In this document: positions 31,601-46,200 of the stretch, piece after piece
Numbering within the stretch: the stretch's first letter is position 1
Layout of the letters: each line of letters begins with the position of its first letter
Source of the DNA: Rhea pennata
Taxonomy: Eukaryota; Chordata; Aves; Rheiformes; Rheidae
DNA: 64,000 nt
Assembly (NCBI RefSeq): GCF_028389875.1
Contig: NC_084665.1
Coordinates: 19,686,001-19,750,000, forward strand
Direction: 5' to 3'
Notes under the pieces: generated by a model
Told to the model about the DNA's origin: nothing
Seen by the model: only the letters and a program-made list of their open reading frames with translations
Database searches by the model: none
Made by a program: the position numbers and the translations under genes

Positions 31601-34203
31601 CAAAATTCAGGTTATAAAAAAAATTAAGACTTCTAAAAAATATAAAAGTTATACCGCGTTTTGGTGCACACTTGAAGTACTGGATTTTTCCAACACTTCC
31701 ATTGTTCTTTCCTTCCGGCTCATCCAGTTCTATGCCAGCCCACTGACCACTGGCAAACTCAGTTGTGCCACAAAATCTTAATGTACCAACCTAAAGCAAA
31801 AAGCATCAATATACAGTGACTTTGTTGAACAAGTATTGCTCAAAAGAATGTAGCATAGATTACGAAGAAGACAACAAGTCACCTTCAAGCTTTTAATCAG
31901 GACAGAAAGAGAAATGCAAATATAACAGTATCTTGATTACTGACCCTTCTTTCTTTCAATGCCAGCTAATCCATTTTCCAAGACATACTAGCTCTTTTGT
32001 GTAAATTTTATAATGGTGGCAGTGGTTATTGATAGCTCTCATAACAGACAAGAATTAGACAGTAAGCACCTTGTGCAATATAACTCAGTATAAGCAAGAT
32101 GCAGTAGTTTATATATGCCTAACCTGAAGTTTTCTTTTCACTGTCTTCCCTGAGACTACATAGGGAAACATGACTTAACATCTTGCTGAATTGGAGATTC
32201 CATAGAAATACTAGATTAAAAATTCTATAAAGATATTTAAAAACACACATACACACACAGCAGAGAGGTTAAAAAGTAAGTACTATCTTCAGGGAAGGCC
32301 TACAAAATTTTTTTAAAAAAAAAAACTAAGTCTTTTATTCTCCCCTTATGATTAAGCAAAATTTAAAAATCCAACAATTGTTTTATACATTTTGTTGTTG
32401 TTTTAATATATATTATTTAGACTCTGTACAGATAAGTAAATCAAGAAAATGGAAGAGAGCTGCCAGTAGGTCGAGGGAGGTGATCCTGCCCCTCTACTCA
32501 GCCCTGGGGAGGCCTCATCTCGAGTACTGTGTCCAGTTGTGGGCTCCCCAGTCCAAGAGAGACATGGAGCTACTGGAGAGAGTCCAGCGTAGGGCTACAA
32601 AGATGATCAGAGGGCTGGAGCACCTGCCCTATGAGGAACGGCTGCGAGAGCTGGGCCTGTTGAGCCTGGGGAAGAGAAGACTGAGGGGGGACCTTATCAA
32701 TGTGTACAAGCACCTGAAGGGAGGGTGTCAAGGGGACGGGGACAAACTCTTTTCAGTTGTCCTGTGTGGCAGTACAAGAGGCAATGGGCAGAAATTGAAG
32801 CACAGGAAGTTCCACCTGACCGTGAGGGGAATTTCTTCCCTGTGAGAGTTACAGAGCACTGGACCAGGTTGCCCAGAGAGGTTGTGGAGTCTCCTTCTCT
32901 GGAGATCTTCAAGGCCCGCTCGGATGCAATCCTGTCTAACATGCTCTATGTGACCCTGCTTGCGCAGAGGGTTTGCACTAAATGATCTCCAGAGGTCCCT
33001 TCCAACCCTACCGATTCTACGATTCTGTGAAAATCAAGACAGACCAGTCTTGCTAGTGGATCTCAGTCTCCACAAATGTACATTACAAGCTCACACACTT
33101 CAACCAAATATAGGAGAAATAACTAAGAGATGCATTTAAAATAGATTTTTTTAATCTGATTTTTAAATTAGTTTTACTAACAAAAGCTTTTTGTTTCTCA
33201 TTTGCTCAATTTTCACTATCTCATGTGACTTTAATACTATTAGTTCATTTTCTACTGTGATTTCACTGTCTCATCCAGCCTTTGGAAAAAGAATAAGCAG
33301 ACAGAAAACAGGGTTTTTTTTTGTTTAATATAAAACCTTTCCTCTACACGTTCTTAATATTCTCTAAAGGAATAAACATAATTCAGAGCCTACCTTTCTT
33401 CTACTCTGAAGATTTCCTTAAGGTTACTTGTTACAGACAGGTATATCACACTGATCTACAACCAGGCTTTTCGGTTACCAAGCCACAGAGGGAAATCAGC
33501 CTGTGGAAGCTAGACCAAGTGACCCACCAGATTCCTCTGCACTCCAGGCACCATCCAAAGAGCACTTACTGAGCAAAGGGAATGGACTAGCAGGCACCTT
33601 AAACTGGAGGAGGAGACCGTAAAGCTGGGGCTCCAAACTCCCTTGCTCCTTTCTTTCAAAATTTGCTACAGTCCCCTATCATGTCACATCTAGGGCATGG
33701 GAAGTATGGTACAAATCAGAAAAAGAGTTTTCTCCCAGTTATTTGTTTCCCTGCAACCCCATTTCACTGAGCCTCCATGCAGATAACACATAATCTAGCA
33801 TAGTAGCTGAATGACCCCAAATCACACACATATATACCACTGCCTATATATTTTTCTACCCTATAACACAACTAGAATGACAGACAAAGCAGGAATCAGG
33901 AGAGGCAAGTACTACCCAACTCCATTTGCTCCTCAGCATCTACTATGCTTGGCTCTTGTTCAGCTGCTTTAAAGCTGTATGTTAGGAAACTGTGGAAGCA
34001 AGAAAGAGAGTAAGTATCCATAAACCCTGCTCAGTGCTGCTGTTCCAGTGCCCTCCTTTGAGTTTCTATATTCTCCAGAAGTGAGAAATGATCCAAGGTG
34101 AAGACCTCGCTACCATTTTGATCATCCTGTTCTCACATTTGCTCCATCCTGCACACGTTTAAGGGTGTGAATAGAGAGGAGGAAATACTGTTTAGCATAT
34201 TCC

Positions 34204-34235
<32 letters not shown>

Positions 34236-37200
34236 GTCACCAATCCCTGGAAACCTCATCGACACACAGCAAGCACAAAAAAAGTACAAAGATACTAAAA
34301 GCTCTTTCTTAGAGGAAAAATACACAAAAATACTAATTTCTTCCCTTTCTTGTCATAAAGCCTTTATTAACTCGAAGCTACGTTACTGTCCACTCCCCTT
34401 GCTTTCATTGTGCAATGGCTTTCTATAAAGGAAACTTCTAAGGACATGGTAGTGTCTTTAAAGAAGTAGTAGTTTTCTGTACATATTCCAGTTACGGTGC
34501 TTTCCACATACCAAGTGATTTCTTCCCTTTTGCTGACCTTATTTAAAGAATACACCAAATGATAATATATAATGGAGGCTGCTTTGGACTCTCAGTGGAG
34601 TTCACTTTAATTGTGATAAGTACAAACCTGAAGTTTTATTAGAAAAAATGCTTAAAGGTACACATTGCTATTTAAATATAAAATTTTGCTCGCAAATGCC
34701 TTCAATACTTGCCAGAAATATATCTGAAATCTTCAAGAAAAAAAAAATTCTAGTACTCCTAAATCACTTCAAAGTCATGCTTTCAAAGCAAATAAAAGGT
34801 GTGAATACTAACTGTAATGATACCAACATAATGTTTTTCAAACACATTTTGTTAAATACTCCTTATTAAATTAGCTTCTTAAAAGCTATTCAAATTTGAG
34901 CTAGACTTGCATTAACACTTCTGCAGAACCATATAACAATCCCTTTGGCACGGTAATGCTTCCAAGATTTTAGCTGCATTGCACCAATGAAATTAGATTA
35001 CTACAGGCTAAGCAGGATTAAGTTTTTTCTTTTACTGCCTTCTGGAAACTAACAACGGCAATTCACAAATGCACACTTGTAATGTTGAAAGCTGGGCAAC
35101 TCACAAGGCAATCTGTAAATTTTAACCATCACTTTGGAGCGACACCTAAAATGTTAATAAAAACTAAGCCAAGTTCACATATTGTAATAGGTTGTTAAAA
35201 TAATTATTTGCAGAACAAAATGCAAATCTTATCTGCCTAAACAGCTTTTGATAGTAGAGAAAGATTTTTAACACACAACCATTCCTGCTATAAGGCTTTC
35301 TGTAACCAGAACCTTACTACCCTCAAGAGTTCATATCATCTAGAAAGTGTTCTAGATCTTCAAATTTTAAATATGTTTCCAAAGAGTCAAATAAATTTAT
35401 TGTCCACTTATTAGAGGGTAGCATCAATTTATTCATCATACCTTCTGTCCTGCAATAATAACTCGATCTCCCAGTTTCAGGCCAAGCGATAAAAGCATGG
35501 CCTTGCCTGTGATACGATCATAGTCTGGAATCATGGCTTTTGAGATATCACATGAGAGAGGCACTGCATCCAGCAATATCTGCTTGATTTCTTTTGCACT
35601 GGCTGCTGCATCTGCCATTTCCAGTGGCATATCTACTGGATCAGGAACCACATCAGCTGGAATCTGCCCTTTGTCATTCTGTAGAAATGTAACACAAGAC
35701 AGGATTTAATGCAGTTACACGATAAACCTAACTAGGCAAAAAATAGCAGTTTATGAAGTTAAGTCATCTTCATTGGATATTTTCCATAGAACATAAACAA
35801 GTATAAAAATTTGCTTTCAAATATGGGTGCAAAATATTAGACACAAACATTTACAGCATCTTAATTTCAAAAGTGCTAAATCCTCAACATTTTAATCTGA
35901 AGAACATAATTAGTATGCAGGATATGTTAGAAAAAAATGTTTCTATCTGTGTATCTGAACACAGATTCAGAAAAGCAAGCAAGAATTCTAGTCTATGATA
36001 ACAATTTGAAAAGTAGTGTTAATACCTCCTAAAGAATTTATCTTTCCCCAGTGTGTAGTTTAAGCTTTAGTGAGGTTTATTCCAAATGCAAGATATACTT
36101 TTATTAGTACATATAGCAAGTATAGAATATACAAATAAAGGTGGTATCTCAAATAAATACTTGAATAAAGATGCTCATGTTTATTTAGATGCAGACTATT
36201 CCATAGGAATGAATCCCATGAGGACAAAGAGTCCTTAGTTTCCAAACCCTTCCCCTTCCCACAGGGCAGTAACTCTAATGCCCCATACGCCCCACGTGGC
36301 ACTTGCCCAAGGCCAGAGGCAATAGACTTCTCGTTGGTTGGCAATTAAACCTAATTCAAGTGCAATTGCCCAGACAGCAAAAACACTGTTTGATTGTCCA
36401 CCTGCTGCAACTGCAAGTTCTACTTATGCTTTAGCTGGTGAAAGCCATAGCAAAGATCTTCTGCCATCTGCCAATTTTTACAAAGTTTGTGGAAACATAA
36501 TTATCTCAAACTCTTCTGAATTTGTCTGAACTGCCCCATTGTATTCAGAAATTGCGGGGAGCTCAAAAAGAAAAGTGAATGACAGACAACACAATAATAT
36601 ACATTCTGTTTACTTAAAAATAGACCTTTTCGGGACCCTCTGTAAAATCTCCCTGTGTCAGTCCTGGAAAATTATAATCCCGATTCAGCACTTCTACTTT
36701 GCTGTTTTCAAATATGCAAACTACGTACACTGCCTCTGGTCAGAGTTTTATTGCAGTATTGAAGATTTAAACACCTAGCACACTTTACAAAGCCACAGCC
36801 ACCCTGTAAGCAAAAGGACAGCCTCATTCAAGTCAGTGTGCCTCAAAAATGGGATATAGCTGAGTTAAGGTTGAGTGGGGTGGGGGTTTTTTTTGTTTGT
36901 TGTTTGTTTTTGGTTCCTTTTTTTTTTTTTTTAATCGAGTTTGCAATCAACACAGCAGCTACTGTTTGTGTCAGACCAGTTCTGCAATCCAGTTCACCAG
37001 GTGCCCTCCAAACTGTAGGGTCAAAACCAGGTAGGGGGCAGATCAGAGGCAAGAAGAAACAGGCAAGAGTGGGCAGTGGTACAGGATTGCTTTTTCCACG
37101 GCAGAAGCACCTTTATTCCACACCAGAATGTCTGTGGAACCACAATGCAGTATTTCCTGTAACAACAGATTCTTAAAAAGTATAGGTGTCACATAGTTTG

Positions 37201-40200
37201 AAGCACGCACATGAACATATCCTAATGGGGCAAAGATGACAAACATGATTTTCAAAGAAGTCTTCACTGAATAGCACACGGAAGTGGCTGAAACATGATG
37301 TTTCAGAAGATTCCACTTCATTGTTGGTATGTAAAATAAGAACTTTTAAGTACCATGAAAGCAGTTAAAATTTCTCATTAAAAAGACTGAATTTGAAAGG
37401 GAGAACTGAGACACTGCCTACATTACAGAAATCAAACAAGATCTGTGACTAGATGCATACAGCAGCATCTTACACTACAACCCATACACTACAACTGCTC
37501 CATTTGGTTAGTAAGTGGAGCAGTTAATGTTTCTGCATTATCAGTTATTTACGCTAAGACTGAGAGTCAAAGACTGCACTCTTGTTTTCCTGAAAGGTCC
37601 ACCTCTGCGTTGCAAGACACAAAGGAGTATTAACAATTGAAAGTTCAGGTAACAAATGAAAAAGTATCTTGACAGCTATTTAAATTAATTAGCTGGAGCA
37701 TGACATGAAAATACAAACTCTAACACAAAAATATGACACAACAGACAAAATCATCCTCTACAAATTACAAACAGTTTTTCAGAGGCAGTCTGTATAATAT
37801 GTTTTTAGTTAACCAAAACCCTGAACAGACTGTTTCACTCTTCCAGCTGTTTCTTTCCCAAACAACCTAATTATTAGCCTTTTGCTGTATCTGCAATCCA
37901 GCACCTTACCCTAAAGGCAGGATTTGCTCCATGTTCCAGTAAACACTTAACAGATTCTGTACATAGGTTGAATGCAGCAATATGCAAAGCTGTTCCAAAA
38001 TCAAAGTCACTGCAGGTGGCATCCACATCTGCAATTAAACATCATATATGAGATATGCAAGTCTGTTACTTGAAAGTTTCACCTACATATTCCTTCAAGG
38101 GACATTTACGCTTATATTTTATGTTAATGTTTATTACAGAGGCACCATTAATTGTAAATTGAACACAGATGAGAAGTGATTCTACTTAGAACACCAACCC
38201 TACCTCTATCTCTTTATTCATACCACAAACTAATCCAGAAGATGAGCTTCTACACTACAAAGGTGATCAGAGGGCTGGAGCACTTGCCCTATGAGGAACG
38301 GCTGTGAAAGCTGGGCCTCTTCAGCCTGGGGAAGAGAAGACTGAGGGGGGATCTTATCAATAAGTACTTGAAGGGAGGGTGTCAAGGGGATGGGGACAAA
38401 CTCTTTTCAGTTGTCCCATGTGACAAGACAAGAGGCAATGGGCAGAAATTGAAGCACAGGCAGTTCTGCCTGACCGTGAGGGGGAATTTCTTCCCTGTGA
38501 GAGTGACGGAGCACTGCACAGGTTGCCCAGAGAGGTTGTGGAATCTCCTTCTCTGGAGATCTTCAATGCCTGCCTGGACACAACCCTGTCTAACATGCTC
38601 TACGTGACCCTGCTGAGCAGGGAGGTTGGACTAGATGATCTCCAGAGGTCCCTTCCAACCTCACTGATTCTATGATTTTATAATATTGGTGACTTAACTG
38701 CTCAATTGTTGCTTAGCAGAACACCCCATCTACTGTGCTAAAATTAAAAAGTTAGCAACTGTATGCTTTTGTGTAAATTAAAAATATTTCAGGTTATATC
38801 ATCTACATAAACTAAGATGCATTTTCAAATAGTCCTTTCCTTTTGCAAGCAGGGTGTGAAGCAAGCGGAAACTGATTCTACCTCTGTTTTACACTATCTT
38901 TATTACTAATGGCGAAGAAGAAATTAAGTGCTAGCAATTTTTAAAAATCTTGTTTTCAAAGTAGTACATTGAGAAGGGTCTTTTACTGATCATTTGGAAA
39001 ATATAGTACTGCATTAGACTGAAACAACGTATTATACATTTCCATTGATTGATACGTTTCCCCAAAATATGCACCAGCTTGCTATGAAGTTACAACTGTT
39101 CTGGAAGGTTTCAGTTTTAATGTCTATTTAGTCTTGGGCTCCTCTTCTGAACTATACAAAAGAGATGTCAGATAGGGTAAATTATGTATATAACCATTTA
39201 TTAAAAATGCCAACTGATTTCATGTACACACCAAAAGCCTACAAACATTAGCATTGAAATACTGGCCAGGAACATAAAACTTTCCACCTCTGGGCTGTGC
39301 AATCTCTTATAGTGCAGTCTCTTAGTATTTTCCAGTTAGGGTTTCTGTCCCCAAAAGACATGAACCTTTTTCACAAAGTGATAACAAAGTATACTCCTAT
39401 TTCATCAATAGTCTTATATGTAGAAATACATTTTGTATGTCAGTGTAACTAATGTACCAACTCCATACATACTGATAAAGATATATTGTGGATTTAAAGA
39501 GATCAAAGAAAATGAACTTTGGTTCAAGTTTTGACAATCTTACAATTGCACCAATATGAACATCAGTTTAGTAATTCTAAAATTAATTGGCTCAAACATG
39601 ATAAAAGACTGCATTTGCATAATGTTATCACTTACCTCAGCTATGAATGCAGAAGATCCCTTTATATATAAAATGTCAAAACACCATCACCAGTTCAAAA
39701 CTGAATAGAAGCCATCTAATGGTACACAACAACTGAAATGTCCATATTCAATAAGGCTATCAATTGGGTATTTTCTACACATGTATGAACTGAGTTGCAG
39801 CTGTACTGATCAATAACATCAGCTACCGAGTCAGCAACAGCTGCAAAACACTCACTATCCTTTATTTTAAAAGGTCGTCGATGTCTCGACATCTTCATAG
39901 ATTTTTTTTTTAATTAGACTACTGCAACTTCCACAGACTTGCAAGCTTCATGCTTGCAGTTTTTGAATACTATTGTCTATAGAGTTTTTCTAGGCTTAAG
40001 TTGTGTAATACAAGTGACAGAGAGAAACATATAGATAAAAAGCTAAATTTATTTAGCATCTTAGTCAGGCAATCTATTTAATTGTGTTAAGTGAATAACT
40101 ACCTCCAAACTATCTGAGGAAAACTTAATGCACAGCAATAGTTTGTCATTAACAATCCACAGCGGTTACAATCAATGTCTAATAGCACCATGCAACACTT

Positions 40201-43200
40201 CTCAGCCCACAAGGTTCAATGATTTTTATTTTTAAAAATGTTAAAAAATCTAGGGTCAAACTAGTTCTCTATTCTAACAATTGAGAAGTAAACCTGTATA
40301 AAAAAATTTAACTGCAGAACTTCACATAGGAAATCGTTAAGCAGTATATTAAAAGGAAAGAACCATGATACTAGGTGTCTGATGACGGATGTCTCTGAGT
40401 CAGTAAACCACTGACTCAAAAGTTACATATTCATTAACAATTATTTTTTCTCCAATTCAGTATGGATCCATCCAAGGTGTATTTGCCAAATATATATCTA
40501 TGTATGCCATATATATATATATGTATAGGTATGTGTATGTATATATGGCATACATATCCTCCCTGCTCTGCAAACTGCCTGATGATGAAGATTATTCCAG
40601 TTAAGATTATTCTATTAATTCAAACAACTAATGTTTTAATGGCACATTCAGAGTAAACCTCTTCTTTTTTTAAAATCTCTTTTGAGATAAAAATAATTAT
40701 CTGTTCTAGTTACTCATCCAGAAGCTGACAGCTGGCAAGGCATTTGACTAGATTAGTTTCTGCCAAATTCTAAGCAAATCCCTGCCCTTCCTGGAGGCAC
40801 TGCACAGGAGAAGATGAGAACAAAGGCAAATGAGATCTGGAAAAAAAAAACTATTCTGCAGTGCAAGTTACGAAAACTGGACTATTGAAATTTGATGTAG
40901 ATTTACTATTGTGCAATCACATTTTTTCTTCTGTTACCAACCTACAGTTGTTACTTCTTAAGAAAGCGAAGTCAATAGCAACTTTGTTTGACAGTTACCT
41001 CTATAATGATTCAAAACATGGTAAGCAAGTCATGTATACTCTAAAAAACCTATTTTGCTAAACAGCAGAATTTTAAGCTGTGAATAAAAAACTGCTTTTC
41101 AGAGTTTTGAGATAAAGTCTTTAGTTAAGGCTAGCCAGAAAAGGGCATTAACCATTTTGCAAAATGGCACAATCAGAAAAGTGTTCAGCAGAATAAATAA
41201 ATTATTGTATAGTTTTAAAAAATTGCTTATTTGTGTTGATATCTCAACCAAATTAGGAACAAATGCTTTTCTCATTTTCTGGTTCAGAAATATTTCTGTA
41301 TCGCCATTTGCATTGCTATAAATACAACTATAAATATGATCAAAGACGTATACATATTCATTTACATCAAACTTCTCCCTAGACTTGACCTTCCAGACAT
41401 TGTTTTTAAAAACCAGATAGGTGAGGTGTGAGAAAAAAAAAACATGTGAAAATTGCTTTGGCCACCAGTCCGTTGTTGCCAAAATCTCCACCTTTCTTTT
41501 ACCCTTTTCCCTGTATTAAAAATGTACTTCTCAATGATTAGAGTATCTTCAAAACCCTGAGAATTTACCAAAACACTTACATCTTTGGTTTTCTGCATCC
41601 ATTCTCTCTTCCTCAATCAGCTATTTAGAATTCATCTTTTTCCTTCCTGGTCTGTCATATGTTCTCTCTTGTTTTGTACAAAGCCTCTGATCCCAATATT
41701 CAATTCCAATTTTAAAAAACAGCAAGTGAGTCAGTACATTCACCAGAAAAATTCAGACTAAGAGAAAATGTATCAATGGAGTTGATGAAAAGAATAGAAA
41801 ATTAGAAATTATTTATGCAGAATAGATAAATAAATCCTACCTTTAAACACCACTACACAATAGCCTGGGATGAACAAAAAAACAAAACATAGCCTACTGA
41901 ACAAAAGAAAGGTAATAATGCCTACCTTTTGGCTTTGCGTTTTTCAAAATAATGCTGATAAGTTCTGGAACATCAAAGTAAGCAGCATAATGCAAGGCAT
42001 TCATATTTGTCCAGCGGCTGCGTAAACTACTATCAGCACCCAAATCAATAAGCTGTGTGGCAAATTTTACGGCAGTTTCAACATCACCTGCAAAGTAAAT
42101 ATTGTAATACATGCATTAGAGATTTATTTAAATGATCTCAAAAAACATGCACATGCTTTTATGTCACATATAATGCACTTTAAACCTTAAAGCCTGCAAC
42201 AAACCAACTACCATAAAATGTCTCTGCCTTTAGGATTCGGGTACAAAAATCTTTGCCTTTTATCATAAGTGGCTGAAATCTCCACTCTAACATATAACAT
42301 TACTTACTTATCTCTAATATAAATAGCATGTCAATCATTTAAGGAAAAAAAAAAGTATTAGTACTTGACATAGGAGAAAAAAATTTCACAATACTGAAGT
42401 TGATTTTAACAGATCTTCCACCACAGAAGAGCTAACCTCTGCCAGACCTCACTCAGAAACTTAATTCAAACTCATGATTCCTGTTCAGGATCAGCATAAG
42501 AAAAGCATAACTAAGAAAAGCAGTTATGAGAACTAAAAGCAGAAGACAGTTAGATGTGTTTCCAGTAGTTAGGATCATAATAAGGCAAACCTAGATTATT
42601 TTCCTCCTCTGTTTTCTTCTGATGTGATCAGGGTGAATGAAAGAATATGCAGTCACCTAAGGGTTCTAGTTTCATTGACCTAAGAAAACCATAGATTGCT
42701 TAGTTCATAATTCGTACCTCAGTCTGAAACAGCCTTTGCTGTATTAAATATATTTTTATGCGAGTAATAGTTTTGCAACATTAATACTAGTAACTCATAA
42801 TTTTTCCCAGTTGTAACTCCATGTACTCCTAACTGCCACAATCGTAACACTGCTACACTTCCGTATCTTCCTTTCTCATGGTTACTAAAAGAACCAGCAC
42901 CATGTACTAAAAAAAAATCTACTGCAAGAAAAAAGAAAAATCTGTAATAGTGGGAGTTACCTCTGTGAATTAACTAGGGTATATGAATTAACATCTTTAC
43001 TTACCAATACCATGAGCCCCTGATTTGCAAGTGTAATGCAAGAGAGTCATGTCAGTCAGTCCATCTCTGTCATTCACATTGCAACCTCTTTTAATGATCT
43101 GCAGTAGGGGAGAACAATCACATTTCAATTAAGTCGCTTCTCTGGCATAAGTATTATTCAGTAAGTTACTTCAGCTATATTGATGTATGGATTTGTTTGA

Positions 43201-46200
43201 ATGGATGCTAACAAAGAAGCCTGCCAGAATACAATACATAGCACTATCCAGGTATCATTAACCTTCACTGTTTACAGATTTAAAATCTTTCTTATATTGC
43301 TACTGAACACACATTTCACATGCTGAAATTTAACTGTTTGATGGAACAACAGAAAAAAATAGATTATTTAAGAAGTCTCTCCCCACTTCTCCATTCTCTC
43401 AACCACTTTTTCAAAAAGCCTCTAATTACACTAAGGTAGGAAGAATGCTTATTGCATCTCTATCTATCTTGAAAAGCCAATAATCCAGAAAAAAAATAAG
43501 AATGTAGGATGGAATTAATAGAAACAAATGGTCTTATGAAAGCAGACTATTGAAAGTCCCCAAAAGACTGAGTCCTAACACATTTAGTTACTTGGAACTA
43601 CTGTCCTTAAAATCAAGCTTCACTGTAACCTTGTATATTGGAGTTTTATGATTACTGGTAAGTAGGAAATTGAAATACCAAGATGGAGGACATCTAAGTG
43701 AATAACAGCCTCGAGAAGAAACATTCTGTCTTTACATTTATCCAAATGTTTCAAATTTTTGTCAATCTTCTTCATCTTTCCAAACAAAAACAAAGTATTT
43801 CAAATACAAAAATGCTGATCAGTAACTACATGCTAAGAAATAAAAACAGTATCTGCATTTATGATCAGTTTTGCTTTTGAATAAACTGTTTTAAACATCA
43901 TCATAATCACAATACTTCTTTAACAATGAAAGCTTTCAAGTATCTTCCTTTATTTCTCACCTCATTCCCAATAACATCAATGTTCTGCTGGACCTGTGGA
44001 ACCCACTGCCTTAAGATAGCAAACAGTTCAGAAACTGATGTTTTGGGGTTGAAAAGTATTTCTTGGCATGCTGCATCATTGGGATCAAAGAAGGAAAACT
44101 CTGATAAAAAAAAAAAAGATTCATTGTATAAGTGCAAACATGCTCTAAGAATACATCCACTTTTCAAACTCAGAGGCAAAGAACAGGAGAGAGATTCACT
44201 TTAGTACTGATCAGACTGGAAATTTAGAATCTCTGATTAATTCAGAAAACTCTACAAAGTCTTTTTTTCCCCTCTTACATTAAGGTCTGACTTACACTTA
44301 AACAATCAGTATAACAGTATTGCAAAGATGACTTAAAGCTTAGGCAAGGACCAGTAGAGATGTGTAACAATATGCTAAAAAAGGTTTACCCTTGCTTCAA
44401 GCTAGACAAAGACTGCTGATTCTAAGCTGTTCCCAAGTGCAAACAAGCCTCTTGAAATTTCAATTGAGTGCTAAAATGTGCACGATATCTCCATACGCTG
44501 CAGACCATGCATTTTCCCTCTTTTTCAATCCTAATTTTCATAAAACAGACCAAAACATATACAGGAAGGCATTTCATAGCTTGCATTATTTTCAGAAATG
44601 TCATGAACGTATAAAACCCCATAAAACTGGTGGCAGCTACAAGTAACGAACACCTTTGAAAATTAAGCCACCAACAACCAAGACCAGAGAGAATTTTATT
44701 TTTAAGACTTTAAGCTTCATCAGGCAACCCAAATACAGGTATAAGAAACCTTTTAATAATAAAGTGCGATATTTCATGTTACTTGCATACATGTATGTGC
44801 ACACACACCGTATTTTAAATTTGTTGAATTTCCTGCAACTCTAAAATTATAAGATAACTGGCTAGCCACAACTATCAGGAGAAGGAATTAAAACAGAACA
44901 TACCCTCATCAGTAAGTGGTCAAAAATCAGAAAACCTTGAACTTTTACCCACTGCAGCTATCACAGAGTTGCCTTTTAAAAAGGTTTCAGATTAATATAT
45001 GATGTTAGCTTGCATCAGTCGTAAATACAAGGCTCTCAGAACAGAGGTACAAGTTGAGTAAAAATAGGGCATCAACTATCTGAAACAGAGCTGGTTATAT
45101 GACATGGTGTAAACCACCTCTGGATGAACCATCATAACCTTTTCTCAAGAACAGCACACCACACTTTCAGATTGGATCAAAAAATAAAAGCACATACGGA
45201 GCTCACTTCTCAGATATCTGGAGTTTCCCTAACTTCATTTTCTTGATTCAACAAAAATGAAAAAGGAGGACTTTCAATGATATTTAGCATGAATTTTGAT
45301 TTGCATCTAAACTGTAAAAAAAACAACATAAAACACAAATTCTCCCTGTACTACACAACGTGGGCTTCTTAGCTATGTCTCATGCCTTAACAGAGACCTA
45401 CTAGTTTATCTATTAATGTTTAACCTCTGCCTGGACCTCAGTTGACTTCATGCTGAAAGCTATGAAGGAAATCCACTGTCAACCAACAAGATTAATGATC
45501 TTACATGACACACGATTATCATTCTGCCAGGAAGCCTTGTAAGCCATCTTAAGTGCTTAAGAGCTGACCAACTGCAGTGTTTGTAAGAGTAAACCAAAGA
45601 AATGTCCTAGAAAATCCCTTAAAACAAGAAGTTCCATCAAAAGTACATTTTATCTTTATCTGGAAGAAGAATTTGGCAGAAGGTTAAGCCTCAGACAAAA
45701 CACTCTTGGTCGTTCAATCACTAGTTGTTCTCCAGCCTCATGCACATGTACATACGTAACAGTTTTAAATATGCTCTTATAAAGAAGCAACCAGCATATT
45801 CCTAAGAAGTTATAAGAAATACAGTCATACACAACTATAACAATATAAACTAAGAAATAAAATTACTGTTTCGTATATGATGGTGAATTCCTATAAAAGG
45901 AAGTCTTTTTCTTCACTGGATAGGCATAGATCAGACAGGTATTGGTGATACTGTAGTGATATTTGCAGGTATCACAACAGAAGAATGTTTAAAGAAGGAT
46001 GAAAAGAAAATTTTTCTAGGAGATAAGAAAGCAGAATGGAATAAATTATGTAAGTACTTAAGGCAGAATAGGACAGAAAGACAGACAATAAAGCCACAAG
46101 AACAAGGGTAAACTATATAAAGATGTATGAGTACTAAAAACATATCACTTGGAACTCTTAAGTTCCCAAACCCATGCTAACTCATCAAATGGGTCTCAGG

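Larger units (their letters stand above)
38029..41925 (-). other. CLIP4 intron 4 with CR1 insertion
   Basis: GT-AG intron of 3897 bases between two ankyrin exons. It holds a CR1 fragment and an AT-rich hairpin, listed separately. Confidence 0.75.

Noticed and set aside
32348-32845. 165-codon frame that looked like a gene
   Set aside because: It is the ORF2 C-terminal part of a CR1 LINE with extra intron codons at its start.
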